64,000 nt of DNA from Natronococcus sp. CG52 (GTDB lineage Archaea; Halobacteriota; Halobacteria; Halobacteriales; Natrialbaceae). Location: assembly GCF_023913515.1 (NCBI RefSeq), contig NZ_CP099391.1, forward strand, positions 2,914,001 through 2,978,000. Direction: 5' to 3'. A program made the position numbers and the translations under genes. This document shows positions 27,514 to 35,001 of this stretch, piece by piece. Positions within the stretch are counted from its first letter, which is position 1. Every line of letters starts with the position of its first letter. The notes beneath the pieces were generated by a model. That model saw only the letters and a program-made list of their open reading frames with translations. It made no database searches and was not told the DNA's origin.

Positions 27514-29134
27514 GTCCGACGCGGGGACGTTCGATCAGTTCTTCGACGAACTCGATCCGATCGTCTTCCTGTTCGGGGCGGGGATCACGGTCGGCGTGAT
27601 CGCGATGTTCTTCATCAGTCCGACCACCGTCGAGAACACCATCACGGCGCTCAACGAGGGGATGCTCGAGTACCTGAACTGGGCGTTGCTGGCAATCGTG
27701 TTCACCATCGTCCTCTTTTTGCTGTTCCTGATCGTGGGCCCGTGGGGGAAGATCAGGTTCGGTGACGACCCGCCGGAGTACAGCTTCCTGTCGTTTTTCG
27801 CGATGCTGTACTCCGCAGGCTTCGCAGCGGGGGTGGTGTTCTGGGGACCGACCGAGGCGCTGTTCTACTACGACAACCCGTCGCCGCTGTTCGACGTCGG
27901 CAGTCAGTCGGGTGCGGCGATGAGCATCGCCGTCCAACAGACGCTCTTCCACTGGGCACTGCCCCAGCTGGCCGTGTTCACGATCATGGGGATCGCGATC
28001 GGCTACTTCGCGTACAACTACGAGAACGTTCCGCTGCGGGTGTCGTCGGCGCTCACGCCGATCCTCGGGAAGGAGAACCTGGACGGACCGGCCGCGAAGA
28101 CGATCGACATCCTCGCCGTCTTCGCGACCATCGGCGGCGTCGCGACCTCGCTCGGGTTCATCGGGAGCCAGTTCGTCAGCGGCCTCAACTTCCAGTGGGG
28201 GATCGACCTGGGGAACACCGGAATCATCCTCGTGGTGACGACGATGACGCTCCTGTTTACCATCTCGATGGTGCTCGGGGTCGACAAGGGGATCCGGCGG
28301 CTCTCGAACTTCAACATGGTTCTCTTCTTCATCCTCCTGGCCGTGACCTTCATCGTCGGTCCGACGATCTTCCTGGTCCTGCTCGGAACGCAGGCGATCG
28401 GCGGGATGATCACCGACTTCATCTCCATGAGCCTCTTTACCGGTGCCGGCACCGAGGGTGGTACCCAGTGGGTGAACGACTGGACGGTGTTCTACTGGGC
28501 CTGGGCGCTCTCGTGGTCCCCGTTCGCGGGCCTGTTCATCGCACGGATTTCCCGCGGCCGAAGCGTCCGCGAGGTCGCGTTCACCGGCATCGTCGCGACC
28601 TCGGCGGCGACGATTCCGTGGTTCGTCTCGCTCGGCGGAACGGCCGTCTGGATGCAACACAACGGGATCGCCGACTTCAGTGAGGTCATGGCGTTCGAAG
28701 TCGGCGCGGAAGCCACCGGCTTCATCATGTTCGACGCGTTCCCGCTCGGGACCGTGTTCATGATCGCGTTCATGCTGCTGGTCACGACGTTCTTCATCAC
28801 GTCGGCGGACTCCTCGACGCTCGCCGTCTCGATGATGACGACCGGCGGGAAGGCACAGCCGTCGAACATCAACCGGATCTTCTGGGGTGTGGTCCTCGGG
28901 ATGACCGCAGCGATCCTCATGATCCTCGGCGGCGTCGACGCGCTCCAGTCGGCGGCGATCATCACCGGCGGTCCGTTCGCGTTCGTCTGCTTCCTCGCGA
29001 TGCTCGGCCTGATCAAACACTTCGGGTCGAACCACGGGCGGGCGTTGCTCCAGGACGAGACCGTCCTCATCGGCTCGAGTGACGAACCGTCGACGATCGG
29101 CGGGACAGCCCAGACCAGCGAGGACGACGACTGA
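27506..29134 (+). CDS. BCCT family betaine/compatible-solute transporter
   Basis: The 542-residue protein has twelve predicted membrane helices. The BCCT signature WTVFYWAWALSWSPFAGLF followed by IARISRGRSVREV (about 325-357) and the earlier GVVFWGPTEALF are unmistakable. BCCT carriers import glycine betaine, choline, carnitine or ectoine, usually with Na+. Its location between two M20 hydrolases and aminotransferases suggests uptake of a catabolised osmolyte such as ectoine. The short N- and C-terminal tails lack an obvious osmosensing extension. Confidence 0.93.
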   Translation: MSESDAGTFDQFFDELDPIVFLFGAGITVGVIAMFFISPTTVENTITALNEGMLEYLNWALLAIVFTIVLFLLFLIVGPWGKIRFGDDPPEYSFLSFFAMLYSAGFAAGVVFWGPTEALFYYDNPSPLFDVGSQSGAAMSIAVQQTLFHWALPQLAVFTIMGIAIGYFAYNYENVPLRVSSALTPILGKENLDGPAAKTIDILAVFATIGGVATSLGFIGSQFVSGLNFQWGIDLGNTGIILVVTTMTLLFTISMVLGVDKGIRRLSNFNMVLFFILLAVTFIVGPTIFLVLLGTQAIGGMITDFISMSLFTGAGTEGGTQWVNDWTVFYWAWALSWSPFAGLFIARISRGRSVREVAFTGIVATSAATIPWFVSLGGTAVWMQHNGIADFSEVMAFEVGAEATGFIMFDAFPLGTVFMIAFMLLVTTFFITSADSSTLAVSMMTTGGKAQPSNINRIFWGVVLGMTAAILMILGGVDALQSAAIITGGPFAFVCFLAMLGLIKHFGSNHGRALLQDETVLIGSSDEPSTIGGTAQTSEDDD

Positions 29135-29214
29135 TAGGGTCGGTTGTAACTGTTTACCGGTCATTCGCCGGAGCGGGTGTCGAATGACCGGAAATGACTT
29201 ACAACCGATCCTAT
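29134..29214. terminator. 81-base nested hairpin after the BCCT gene
   Basis: Outer arms ATAGGGTCGGTTGTAA (29134-29149) and TTACAACCGATCCTAT (29199-29214) pair at 15 of 16 positions, with the remaining one a possible G-U. A symmetric 7/7 internal loop follows, then a perfect 11-base inner stem CCGGTCATTCG/CGAATGACCGG (29157-29167/29181-29191) and a 13-base loop. The element starts on the last base of the stop codon. It is longer than ordinary haloarchaeal terminators and could also be a small palindromic repeat element. Confidence 0.75.
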
Positions 29215-29412
29215 GAAACGGCGATCGTCCTCTCCTCGCGATCGACGGCGTCTCCTCGAAATCAGTCTCGTGCCGTTCTTCGGTCCTCGCTCGTCGATCG
29301 GAGTATCTCGACCGGCAGGCCCTGACCGCGCCGTTGAGAGGGATCCCCGTCGGTTGTGGCGGACCAGTTGCCGGAGAGACGAATCCCATTCCCACTCGAT
29401 CTATAACAAGTT

Positions 29413-29435
29413 TTAATGTATGTGGTACACATTAA
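29413..29435. promoter_or_regulatory. inverted repeat just before the second aminotransferase
   Basis: TTAATGT-N9-ACATTAA is a perfect 7-base inverted repeat ending six bases before the ATG at 29442. It overlaps the TTTTAATG TATA candidate (29411-29418), so it is well placed for repression by a dimeric regulator such as Lrp. Confidence 0.55.
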
Positions 29436-29441
29436 CTGTGT

Positions 29442-30803
29442 ATGAATAGGGACACCGCGGAACCCGACGCGGACGCGCTTCCCGGTCCGAACGCCCAGCA
29501 GTGGGTGGAGTTTCACCAGAGCTACTCGGCCCCCAGCGAGTACTCCCACGAGTTCGTCTGGGACATCACCCGAGAGGCGGACGGACCGTTCGTCACGGAC
29601 GTCGACGGGAACGTGCTGCTGGATTTCACCTGTCACATCGGCGCGGCGCCGCTCGGCTACAACAACGAGAAGATCCTCGGGAAACTCCGGGAGTTCGACC
29701 TCGTCGAACCGATGAAGATCGCCGGCCAGGACATGTACTTCGGCGCCGGCCCGACCCCCGAGGAGTCGGACGTGCCGGGCTCGAGTCACCTGATGGAGCA
29801 ACTCACCGAGGTCTCGAGCCAGTACGGGATGGACACCGTCTTCCTCTCGAACTCCGGCGCGGAGGCCGTCGAGAACGCGATGAAGATCACCCACGACCAC
29901 CGGGCACCGTCGAAATACGGCATTTCGTTCGCGGGCAGTTTCCACGGTCGCACCTTCGGGACGCTCTCGATCACGAAGTCCAAGGAGGTGTACACGCGTC
30001 ACTACCCCGAAATCAGCGGAATCGAGACGGTGCCGTTCTGCGCCGATCGGGGCTGTGACGCCGACAGCTGCGACTGCGGCTTCTTCGCCGGCGGCGGTTC
30101 ACAGCTTCGCAACTCGCTGTCGCCCGAGGGCGGGCACATCAACCCCGACGAGATCGCGTTTCTCACCCTCGAGCCGATCCAGGGCGTCGGCGGCTACCGC
30201 TTCCCCAGCGAGGCGTTCATGCAGGAGGTCGCGGACGTCACCGACGAGTACGACATTCCGCTCGTGGTCGACGAGATTCAGTCCGGCGTCGGTCGCACCG
30301 GCGAGATCTGGGCCTCGGACCACTACCCGATCGAACCCGACGTCATCGCCAGCGCGAAGGCCCTCCGCGTCGGCGCGACCATTTCGCGTTCGGAGCTCTT
30401 CCCCGCCGAAAAGAATCGTCTCGGCTCCACCTTCGGCGGCGGCGACCTCCTCGGCTCGATGATGGGCGCGCTCACCCTCGAGGCCATCGAGGAGTACGAC
30501 CTGCTCGAGAACGCCACTCGACGCGGCGAGCAGGCGAAGGAGTTGCTTCGCGACGACTCACCCGACCACGTCGTCGACGTGCGCGGGAAAGGCCTGATGC
30601 TCGCCGTCGAGTTCGACACCCCCGAGCGTCGTGCCGCCGTGGTGAAAGAATCGCTGAAACGCGGGCTGTTGACGCTGGGCTGTGGCAAGAAGACGATCCG
30701 ACTGTTGCCGCCGCTGGACTCGAGCGAGCGCGAGATCGAGTTGGGGATCGGGATCTTCCTCGAAGCGATCGAGGCTGTCGGTCCGAACGCGAAAGCGGCG
30801 TAA
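29442..30803 (+). CDS. class III aminotransferase (GABA/ornithine-like)
   Basis: The 453-residue PLP enzyme has NSGAEAVENAMKI (about 131-143), VDEIQSGVGRTGE (about 275) and Schiff-base lysine K306 (ASAKALRVG). The motif set is that of 4-aminobutyrate or acetylornithine aminotransferases. An unusual insertion near residues 200-212 has four cysteines (CADRGCDADSCDC), possibly a metal site. It transfers an omega-amino group to 2-oxoglutarate in this class; the exact substrate is unknown. It may share the osmolyte/amino-acid catabolic role of its neighbours. Confidence 0.82.
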   Translation: MNRDTAEPDADALPGPNAQQWVEFHQSYSAPSEYSHEFVWDITREADGPFVTDVDGNVLLDFTCHIGAAPLGYNNEKILGKLREFDLVEPMKIAGQDMYFGAGPTPEESDVPGSSHLMEQLTEVSSQYGMDTVFLSNSGAEAVENAMKITHDHRAPSKYGISFAGSFHGRTFGTLSITKSKEVYTRHYPEISGIETVPFCADRGCDADSCDCGFFAGGGSQLRNSLSPEGGHINPDEIAFLTLEPIQGVGGYRFPSEAFMQEVADVTDEYDIPLVVDEIQSGVGRTGEIWASDHYPIEPDVIASAKALRVGATISRSELFPAEKNRLGSTFGGGDLLGSMMGALTLEAIEEYDLLENATRRGEQAKELLRDDSPDHVVDVRGKGLMLAVEFDTPERRAAVVKESLKRGLLTLGCGKKTIRLLPPLDSSEREIELGIGIFLEAIEAVGPNAKAA

Positions 30804-31288
30804 TCGATTTCTGTATTCGTAACTCGGTTTTCGCTTCGACGATCGTATAGCGCGAGTCGTACAGCGCGGATCGTATAGAGCGACCCCTCCACGGAGTACA
30901 ACCGTCCACGTGCGGTGGCGTGCGCTGGGCCGCGATGAACGAACAGTGAATCGCGGGACGAAGCCGCGCGAGGGATGAGTGAGCGAGCGAAGCGAGCGAA
31001 CGAATCGACTGGGGTGGGTGTGGAAATCCCTCGTTGCCAGCGCGAGTAGAACGTAGGATATGCGACTCACAAATCGTGGACACTAGGGATTACCACGTCC
31101 TCCCCAACCGATTCACTCACTCACTGCGTTCGTTTCGCTCATCCCTCGCGGTAGTCAAACCGCGACTCCGTCGCGGTTCAGCGCGCCAGCAGTGTCCTCG
31201 AGGTGGGTAGTCAGGCGAGTCGTACTCGGAGTGGGTGGTCGGAAGCGTCGTACTGAAACGAGTAGTTGAGAGCGTTCTACTGGAGTGG
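30804..31288. repeat. gene-free stretch with long imperfect palindrome and tandem repeats
   Basis: Three imperfect 14-base direct repeats of GATCGTATAGCGCGA type lie at 30841-30883. From about 30921 to 31187 the sequence is one long imperfect palindrome. The best arms are 30967-31037 and 31076-31150, starting with a perfect 13-base match (CGCGAGGGATGAG). A 9-3-9 hairpin AACCGCGAC-tcc-GTCGCGGTT is at 31158-31178. Three copies of a 27-28-base repeat then run from 31216 into the dehydratase stop codon. No gene is evident. Confidence 0.8.
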
Positions 31289-32527
31289 TTAGTCGAGCGA
31301 GCGTTCGACGACGGACACGCCATCGAGATCGGATAGCGCCTCGAGCACCCCTGCCAGATGTTCGGGCCCACTTCCCTCGAGCCCGATCGTCACCGGAACC
31401 CGATTCGGGTGATCGACGTTGCTCCGGCGGGCGCGCTCGAGGACGTCCAGTTCCGCACCCTCTGATTCGACGGTCTCCACCACGCTGCCGACGGTCGTCG
31501 GCCAGCCCGCGACGGCCAGTCTGGCCTCGACGTAGCGCTCGAGTTCGTGCAGGCCAGTCCGCGTCAGTTCGGCGTGCTCGGTGAGGTTGACGTTCCCGCC
31601 CGAGATCACGACGCCGACGTGCTCATCCTCGAGGTCAAGCTCCGCCGCCTCGGAAATGACGGCCGCCAGCGGAGCCGCGCCGGCGCTCTCCACGACGGTC
31701 TTCGCACGCTCGGCGAGCAACGTCACGGCAGCCGCGATCTCGCGGTCGCTGACGCTCACCACGTCGTCGACGACCTCGCGGGCGTTCGCGAACGTGGTCT
31801 CGAGCATTCGCGTGTCCGCGATCCCCTCCGCGACGGTGTCGACGTCCTCGAGTTCGTGGATCGCGTCGCCCTCGAGCGACGGTTTCGCGTGGGAGGCGCC
31901 CTCCGGCTGGACCCCGACGACTCGAATATCCGGATCGTGGGCCTCGAGCACCGTCCCGATGCCCGAAATGAGCCCGCCGCCGCCGATCGCGACGAGTACG
32001 GTGTCGATCTCCGGGTACTGCTCGAGCAGCTCGAAGCCGATCGTCCCCTGACCGGCGATGATCGCCTCGTCGTCGAAGGGGTGGACGAACGTCTCGCCGG
32101 TTTCCTCGGCGCGCTCGAGGGCGTACTCGTAGGACCGTTCGTAGATGTCGCCCTCGACGACGACCTCGGCGCCGTAGCCGCGGGTCGCCTCGATCTTGGC
32201 GGCCGGCGTGACTTCAGGGACGACGATAGTGGTATCGATACCGAGCAGTTGGCCGGCCAGCGCGACGCCCTGGGCGTGGTTGCCCGCGCTCGAGGAGATG
32301 ACGCCCACCTCGCGCTCCGGGGGCGACAGTTGGGCCATCGTGTTGTACGCCCCGCGGATCTTGAACGAGCCCGTCCGCTGGACGTTCTCGAGTTTGAGGC
32401 CGACGGAGGCCGCGCCGCTCATCTCGGCGAAGGTTCGCGAGGTATCGAGCGGCGTCCGGTGAACGACGTCCTCGATTCGGTCGCGTGCGTCCTCGACATC
32501 TTCGAGGGAGACGAGTCGACTGCTCAT
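31289..32527 (-). CDS. threonine ammonia-lyase (biodegradative-like) with ACT domain
   Basis: The 412-residue PLP enzyme deaminates threonine (and serine) to 2-oxobutyrate (pyruvate) and ammonia. K56 lies in TGSFKIRGA; the phosphate-binding loop GGGGLISGIG is near 186; SSSAGNHAQG follows the family pattern. Residues about 330-412 form one ACT-like regulatory domain. It overlaps the upstream M20 hydrolase stop by four bases (ATGA). EutB, a related hydroxyectoine dehydratase, is shorter and lacks the ACT domain, so threonine dehydratase is preferred. Confidence 0.88.
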   Translation of the reverse strand: MSSRLVSLEDVEDARDRIEDVVHRTPLDTSRTFAEMSGAASVGLKLENVQRTGSFKIRGAYNTMAQLSPPEREVGVISSSAGNHAQGVALAGQLLGIDTTIVVPEVTPAAKIEATRGYGAEVVVEGDIYERSYEYALERAEETGETFVHPFDDEAIIAGQGTIGFELLEQYPEIDTVLVAIGGGGLISGIGTVLEAHDPDIRVVGVQPEGASHAKPSLEGDAIHELEDVDTVAEGIADTRMLETTFANAREVVDDVVSVSDREIAAAVTLLAERAKTVVESAGAAPLAAVISEAAELDLEDEHVGVVISGGNVNLTEHAELTRTGLHELERYVEARLAVAGWPTTVGSVVETVESEGAELDVLERARRSNVDHPNRVPVTIGLEGSGPEHLAGVLEALSDLDGVSVVERSLD

Positions 32528-33864
32528 TCACTGTCCTCCGCGTCCGCGACGTCTCCCACGTCCGTCTCCTCGTCGACGTGCGGAACCGGATGCCGGCGCT
32601 CGAGTTCCCGGATCGTCTCGACGAGGACGTCGACGCCGTGCTCGAGGCTGTCCTCGTCGACGTCGAACGTCGGCGTGTGGTGACTGGTGGGGTGGTCGGT
32701 GCCGACGATCAGGTAAGTTGCGAGCCCGCCGTCCCGCTGGACGCGCTCCATCAGGAACGTGGCGTCCTCGCTCGCACCGAAGTCGGCCGCCGGAAGGACG
32801 TGATCGACTCCGCGGACGCCGCTCGCGACCTCGCTCACGAGCGCCTGCAACTCGGGATCGCTGTCGGCCCGCGGCGACTCGCTGACGACCTCGACGTCGG
32901 CCTGACAGCCGTGCATCGTCGCGGCGGATTTGACCGTTCGCTCGAGTCGCTCCTTCATGTACTCCATCAGTTCGGTCGTCTCGCCGCGCGCTTCGGCCTC
33001 CATGTGGGCCTCCTCGGCGATGACGTTGCTCGCGGAGCCGGCCTCGGCGTAGCCGATATTCACCCGGGTCATCCCGTCGCTGTGACGGGGGATACCGTAG
33101 GCGTTCTCGATCGCCGTCCCCATCGCGTGCATCGCGTTCGCCCCCTCGTTGGGTGCCTTGCCGGCGTGTGCGGAGGTGCCGTGGATCGTCGCGTCGACGT
33201 GACACATCGCGAGGGGCTTTTCGATTCCGGCCACGACTTCGCCCGTCGGATGATCGAGGCCGACGTGGACGGCGAGCAGGTAGTCCAGATCGTCCGCGAA
33301 CTCGCTCTTCGCCATCGGGCAGCCGCCGCCGCTGGTCTCTTCAGCGGGCTGGAAGAAGACGACGAGTCGGCCCGAGAAGTCGCTCTCTTTGATCGCCTCG
33401 AGGACGGCCAGCCCCCAGGTCATGTGGACGTCGTGGCCGCAGGCGTGCATCGTGCCGTCGATCTCCGAGCGAAAGCCCTCGGCGACCGGGTCGTGGTCCT
33501 CGTCGAGCGACTCCTCGATGAACAGCGCGTCGATGTCGACGCGCAGCCCGATCGCAGGCCCCACGCCGCGCTCGAGGACGGCGACCGCGCCGGTGTTGCC
33601 GCCGGCCATTCGATCGAGCAGGTCGGGGTCGGCACCGCGATCGCGTGCCCGTTTGTCCCACGACGCGAGTCGGCGGTCTTCGGGGACGGCCATCCGGTCG
33701 GCGGGATCGTAGGCGTCCGGGCCGACGGCCAACTCGTCGACGCCGATGGCTCGTATCTCCTCGACGACGCGAGCGGTCGTGTAGAACTCGCGCCAGGCTG
33801 GCTCGGGGTGGCGGTGCAAACTGCGCCGGAGGGACACGAGGCGGTCCCGTATCGGCTCGTTCAT
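32524..33864 (-). CDS. M20 family amidohydrolase (AbgA-like), paralogue
   Basis: The 446-residue enzyme is a close relative of the M20 gene at 24903, with HACGHDVH (C142, H144), QPAEETSGGG near 180 and the final SHHTPTFDVDED. It is likely to remove an acyl group from an N-acyl amino acid. A GTG three codons earlier is possible, but the TATA candidate (TTAATTATAC on the + strand, 33891-33900) favours ATG at 33864. It is translationally coupled to the threonine dehydratase. The C-terminal acidic tail is longer than in its paralogue. Confidence 0.86.
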   Translation of the reverse strand: MNEPIRDRLVSLRRSLHRHPEPAWREFYTTARVVEEIRAIGVDELAVGPDAYDPADRMAVPEDRRLASWDKRARDRGADPDLLDRMAGGNTGAVAVLERGVGPAIGLRVDIDALFIEESLDEDHDPVAEGFRSEIDGTMHACGHDVHMTWGLAVLEAIKESDFSGRLVVFFQPAEETSGGGCPMAKSEFADDLDYLLAVHVGLDHPTGEVVAGIEKPLAMCHVDATIHGTSAHAGKAPNEGANAMHAMGTAIENAYGIPRHSDGMTRVNIGYAEAGSASNVIAEEAHMEAEARGETTELMEYMKERLERTVKSAATMHGCQADVEVVSESPRADSDPELQALVSEVASGVRGVDHVLPAADFGASEDATFLMERVQRDGGLATYLIVGTDHPTSHHTPTFDVDEDSLEHGVDVLVETIRELERRHPVPHVDEETDVGDVADAEDSE

Positions 33865-34014
33865 GACAGTCACTGACGTTCCCCACGGACTTAATTATAC
33901 ACAATCAGTGTTGACGCCGACTACACAAAAAGGATAAGAGAGAGGATGACAACCGTAGGGTATAGTTGCGTCGCAGCGGCGGGGATCCGTCACTGCAACG
34001 CAGGAGTCACCTAC

Positions 34015-34992
34015 ATGAGCACGAATCCAGACGTCGTCGTTCTGAGAGAGGGAACGGAAGGGCTGTCGATGGAATCGTACGCCGAAACGCTGCGCCAACG
34101 GCTCCCCGAGCACACCGTCGCGCTCGCGCGAACGCCGGAAGAGGAGCGCGAACTCGTCCCGCAGGCGCGAGTCGTGACGGGCATCACGATCGAGGAGGAA
34201 CTGCTCGACTCGGCCGACCGACTCGAGCTGTTCGCGTGTACGTTCGCCGGCACCGACCACGTTCCGATGGACGCGCTGGTAGATCACGGCGTCGCCGTGA
34301 CGAACGCGGGGGGGATCCACGCCCCCGGCATCGCCGAGCAGTCGATCGCCAACATGCTCGTCTTCGCGCGAAATCTCCACGAGGGGTGGCGGCGCAAGTC
34401 GAACGGGGAGTGGCGCCACTTCCAGTCCCGCGAGTTTACCGACAGCACGGTCACGATCGTCGGTCTCGGCTCGATCGGACAAGAGATCGTCCAGCGTCTC
34501 GAGGGCTTCGAGGTCGAGACGATCGGCATCCGCTACACGCCCTCGAAGGGCGGTCCGACCGACGAGGTGCTGAGTTTCGAGGAAGCGGACATCCACGAGG
34601 CCTTTTCGCGAAGCGAGTACGTCGTCCTCGCCTGCCCGCTCAACGACCTGACGCGCGAACTCGTCGACGAGGACGCGCTGGCGACGCTCCCGCCGAACGC
34701 GGTGATCGTCAACGCCGCTCGCGGCGGCATTATCGACACCGACGCGCTCGTCTCGGCGCTGCAGTTCAGCGGGATCCGCGGCGCCGCACTCGACGTCACC
34801 GACCCCGAACCGCTGCCGAACGATCACGAACTCTGGGACCTCGAGAACTGCCTGATCACGCCCCATACGGGCGGCCACACGCCGAAACACTGGGACCGAC
34901 TGGCCGACATCGTCGCGCACAACGTCGGTGTGATCGAGGAGGATGGGAACGGTGACCTCGAGAACGCCGTCTACCGGCCGGAGTCGAACTGA
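34015..34992 (+). CDS. D-2-hydroxyacid dehydrogenase (NAD-dependent)
   Basis: The 325-residue protein is of the D-isomer-specific 2-hydroxyacid dehydrogenase family. The NAD-binding motif VGLGSIG is near 147-153, the catalytic Arg is in NAARGGIID near 234-242, and the catalytic His is in TPHTGGHTPKHW near 285. It interconverts 2-oxo acids and D-2-hydroxy acids. It is followed after nine bases by a D-lactate dehydrogenase-like FAD/Fe-S protein, so the pair may act on the same substrate. An in-frame ATG at 33946 is less likely because it lies in the divergent promoter. Confidence 0.85.
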   Translation: MSTNPDVVVLREGTEGLSMESYAETLRQRLPEHTVALARTPEEERELVPQARVVTGITIEEELLDSADRLELFACTFAGTDHVPMDALVDHGVAVTNAGGIHAPGIAEQSIANMLVFARNLHEGWRRKSNGEWRHFQSREFTDSTVTIVGLGSIGQEIVQRLEGFEVETIGIRYTPSKGGPTDEVLSFEEADIHEAFSRSEYVVLACPLNDLTRELVDEDALATLPPNAVIVNAARGGIIDTDALVSALQFSGIRGAALDVTDPEPLPNDHELWDLENCLITPHTGGHTPKHWDRLADIVAHNVGVIEEDGNGDLENAVYRPESN

Positions 34993-35001
34993 CGAATCAC
35001 G

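Noticed and set aside
27488-29395. A 635-codon frame antisense to the BCCT gene
   Set aside because: It mirrors a clear twelve-helix transporter and is a charged low-complexity translation without family motifs.
31289-32527. Hydroxyectoine dehydratase EutB
   Set aside because: Same PLP fold, but the protein is about 90 residues longer and carries a C-terminal ACT domain, which suits threonine ammonia-lyase.
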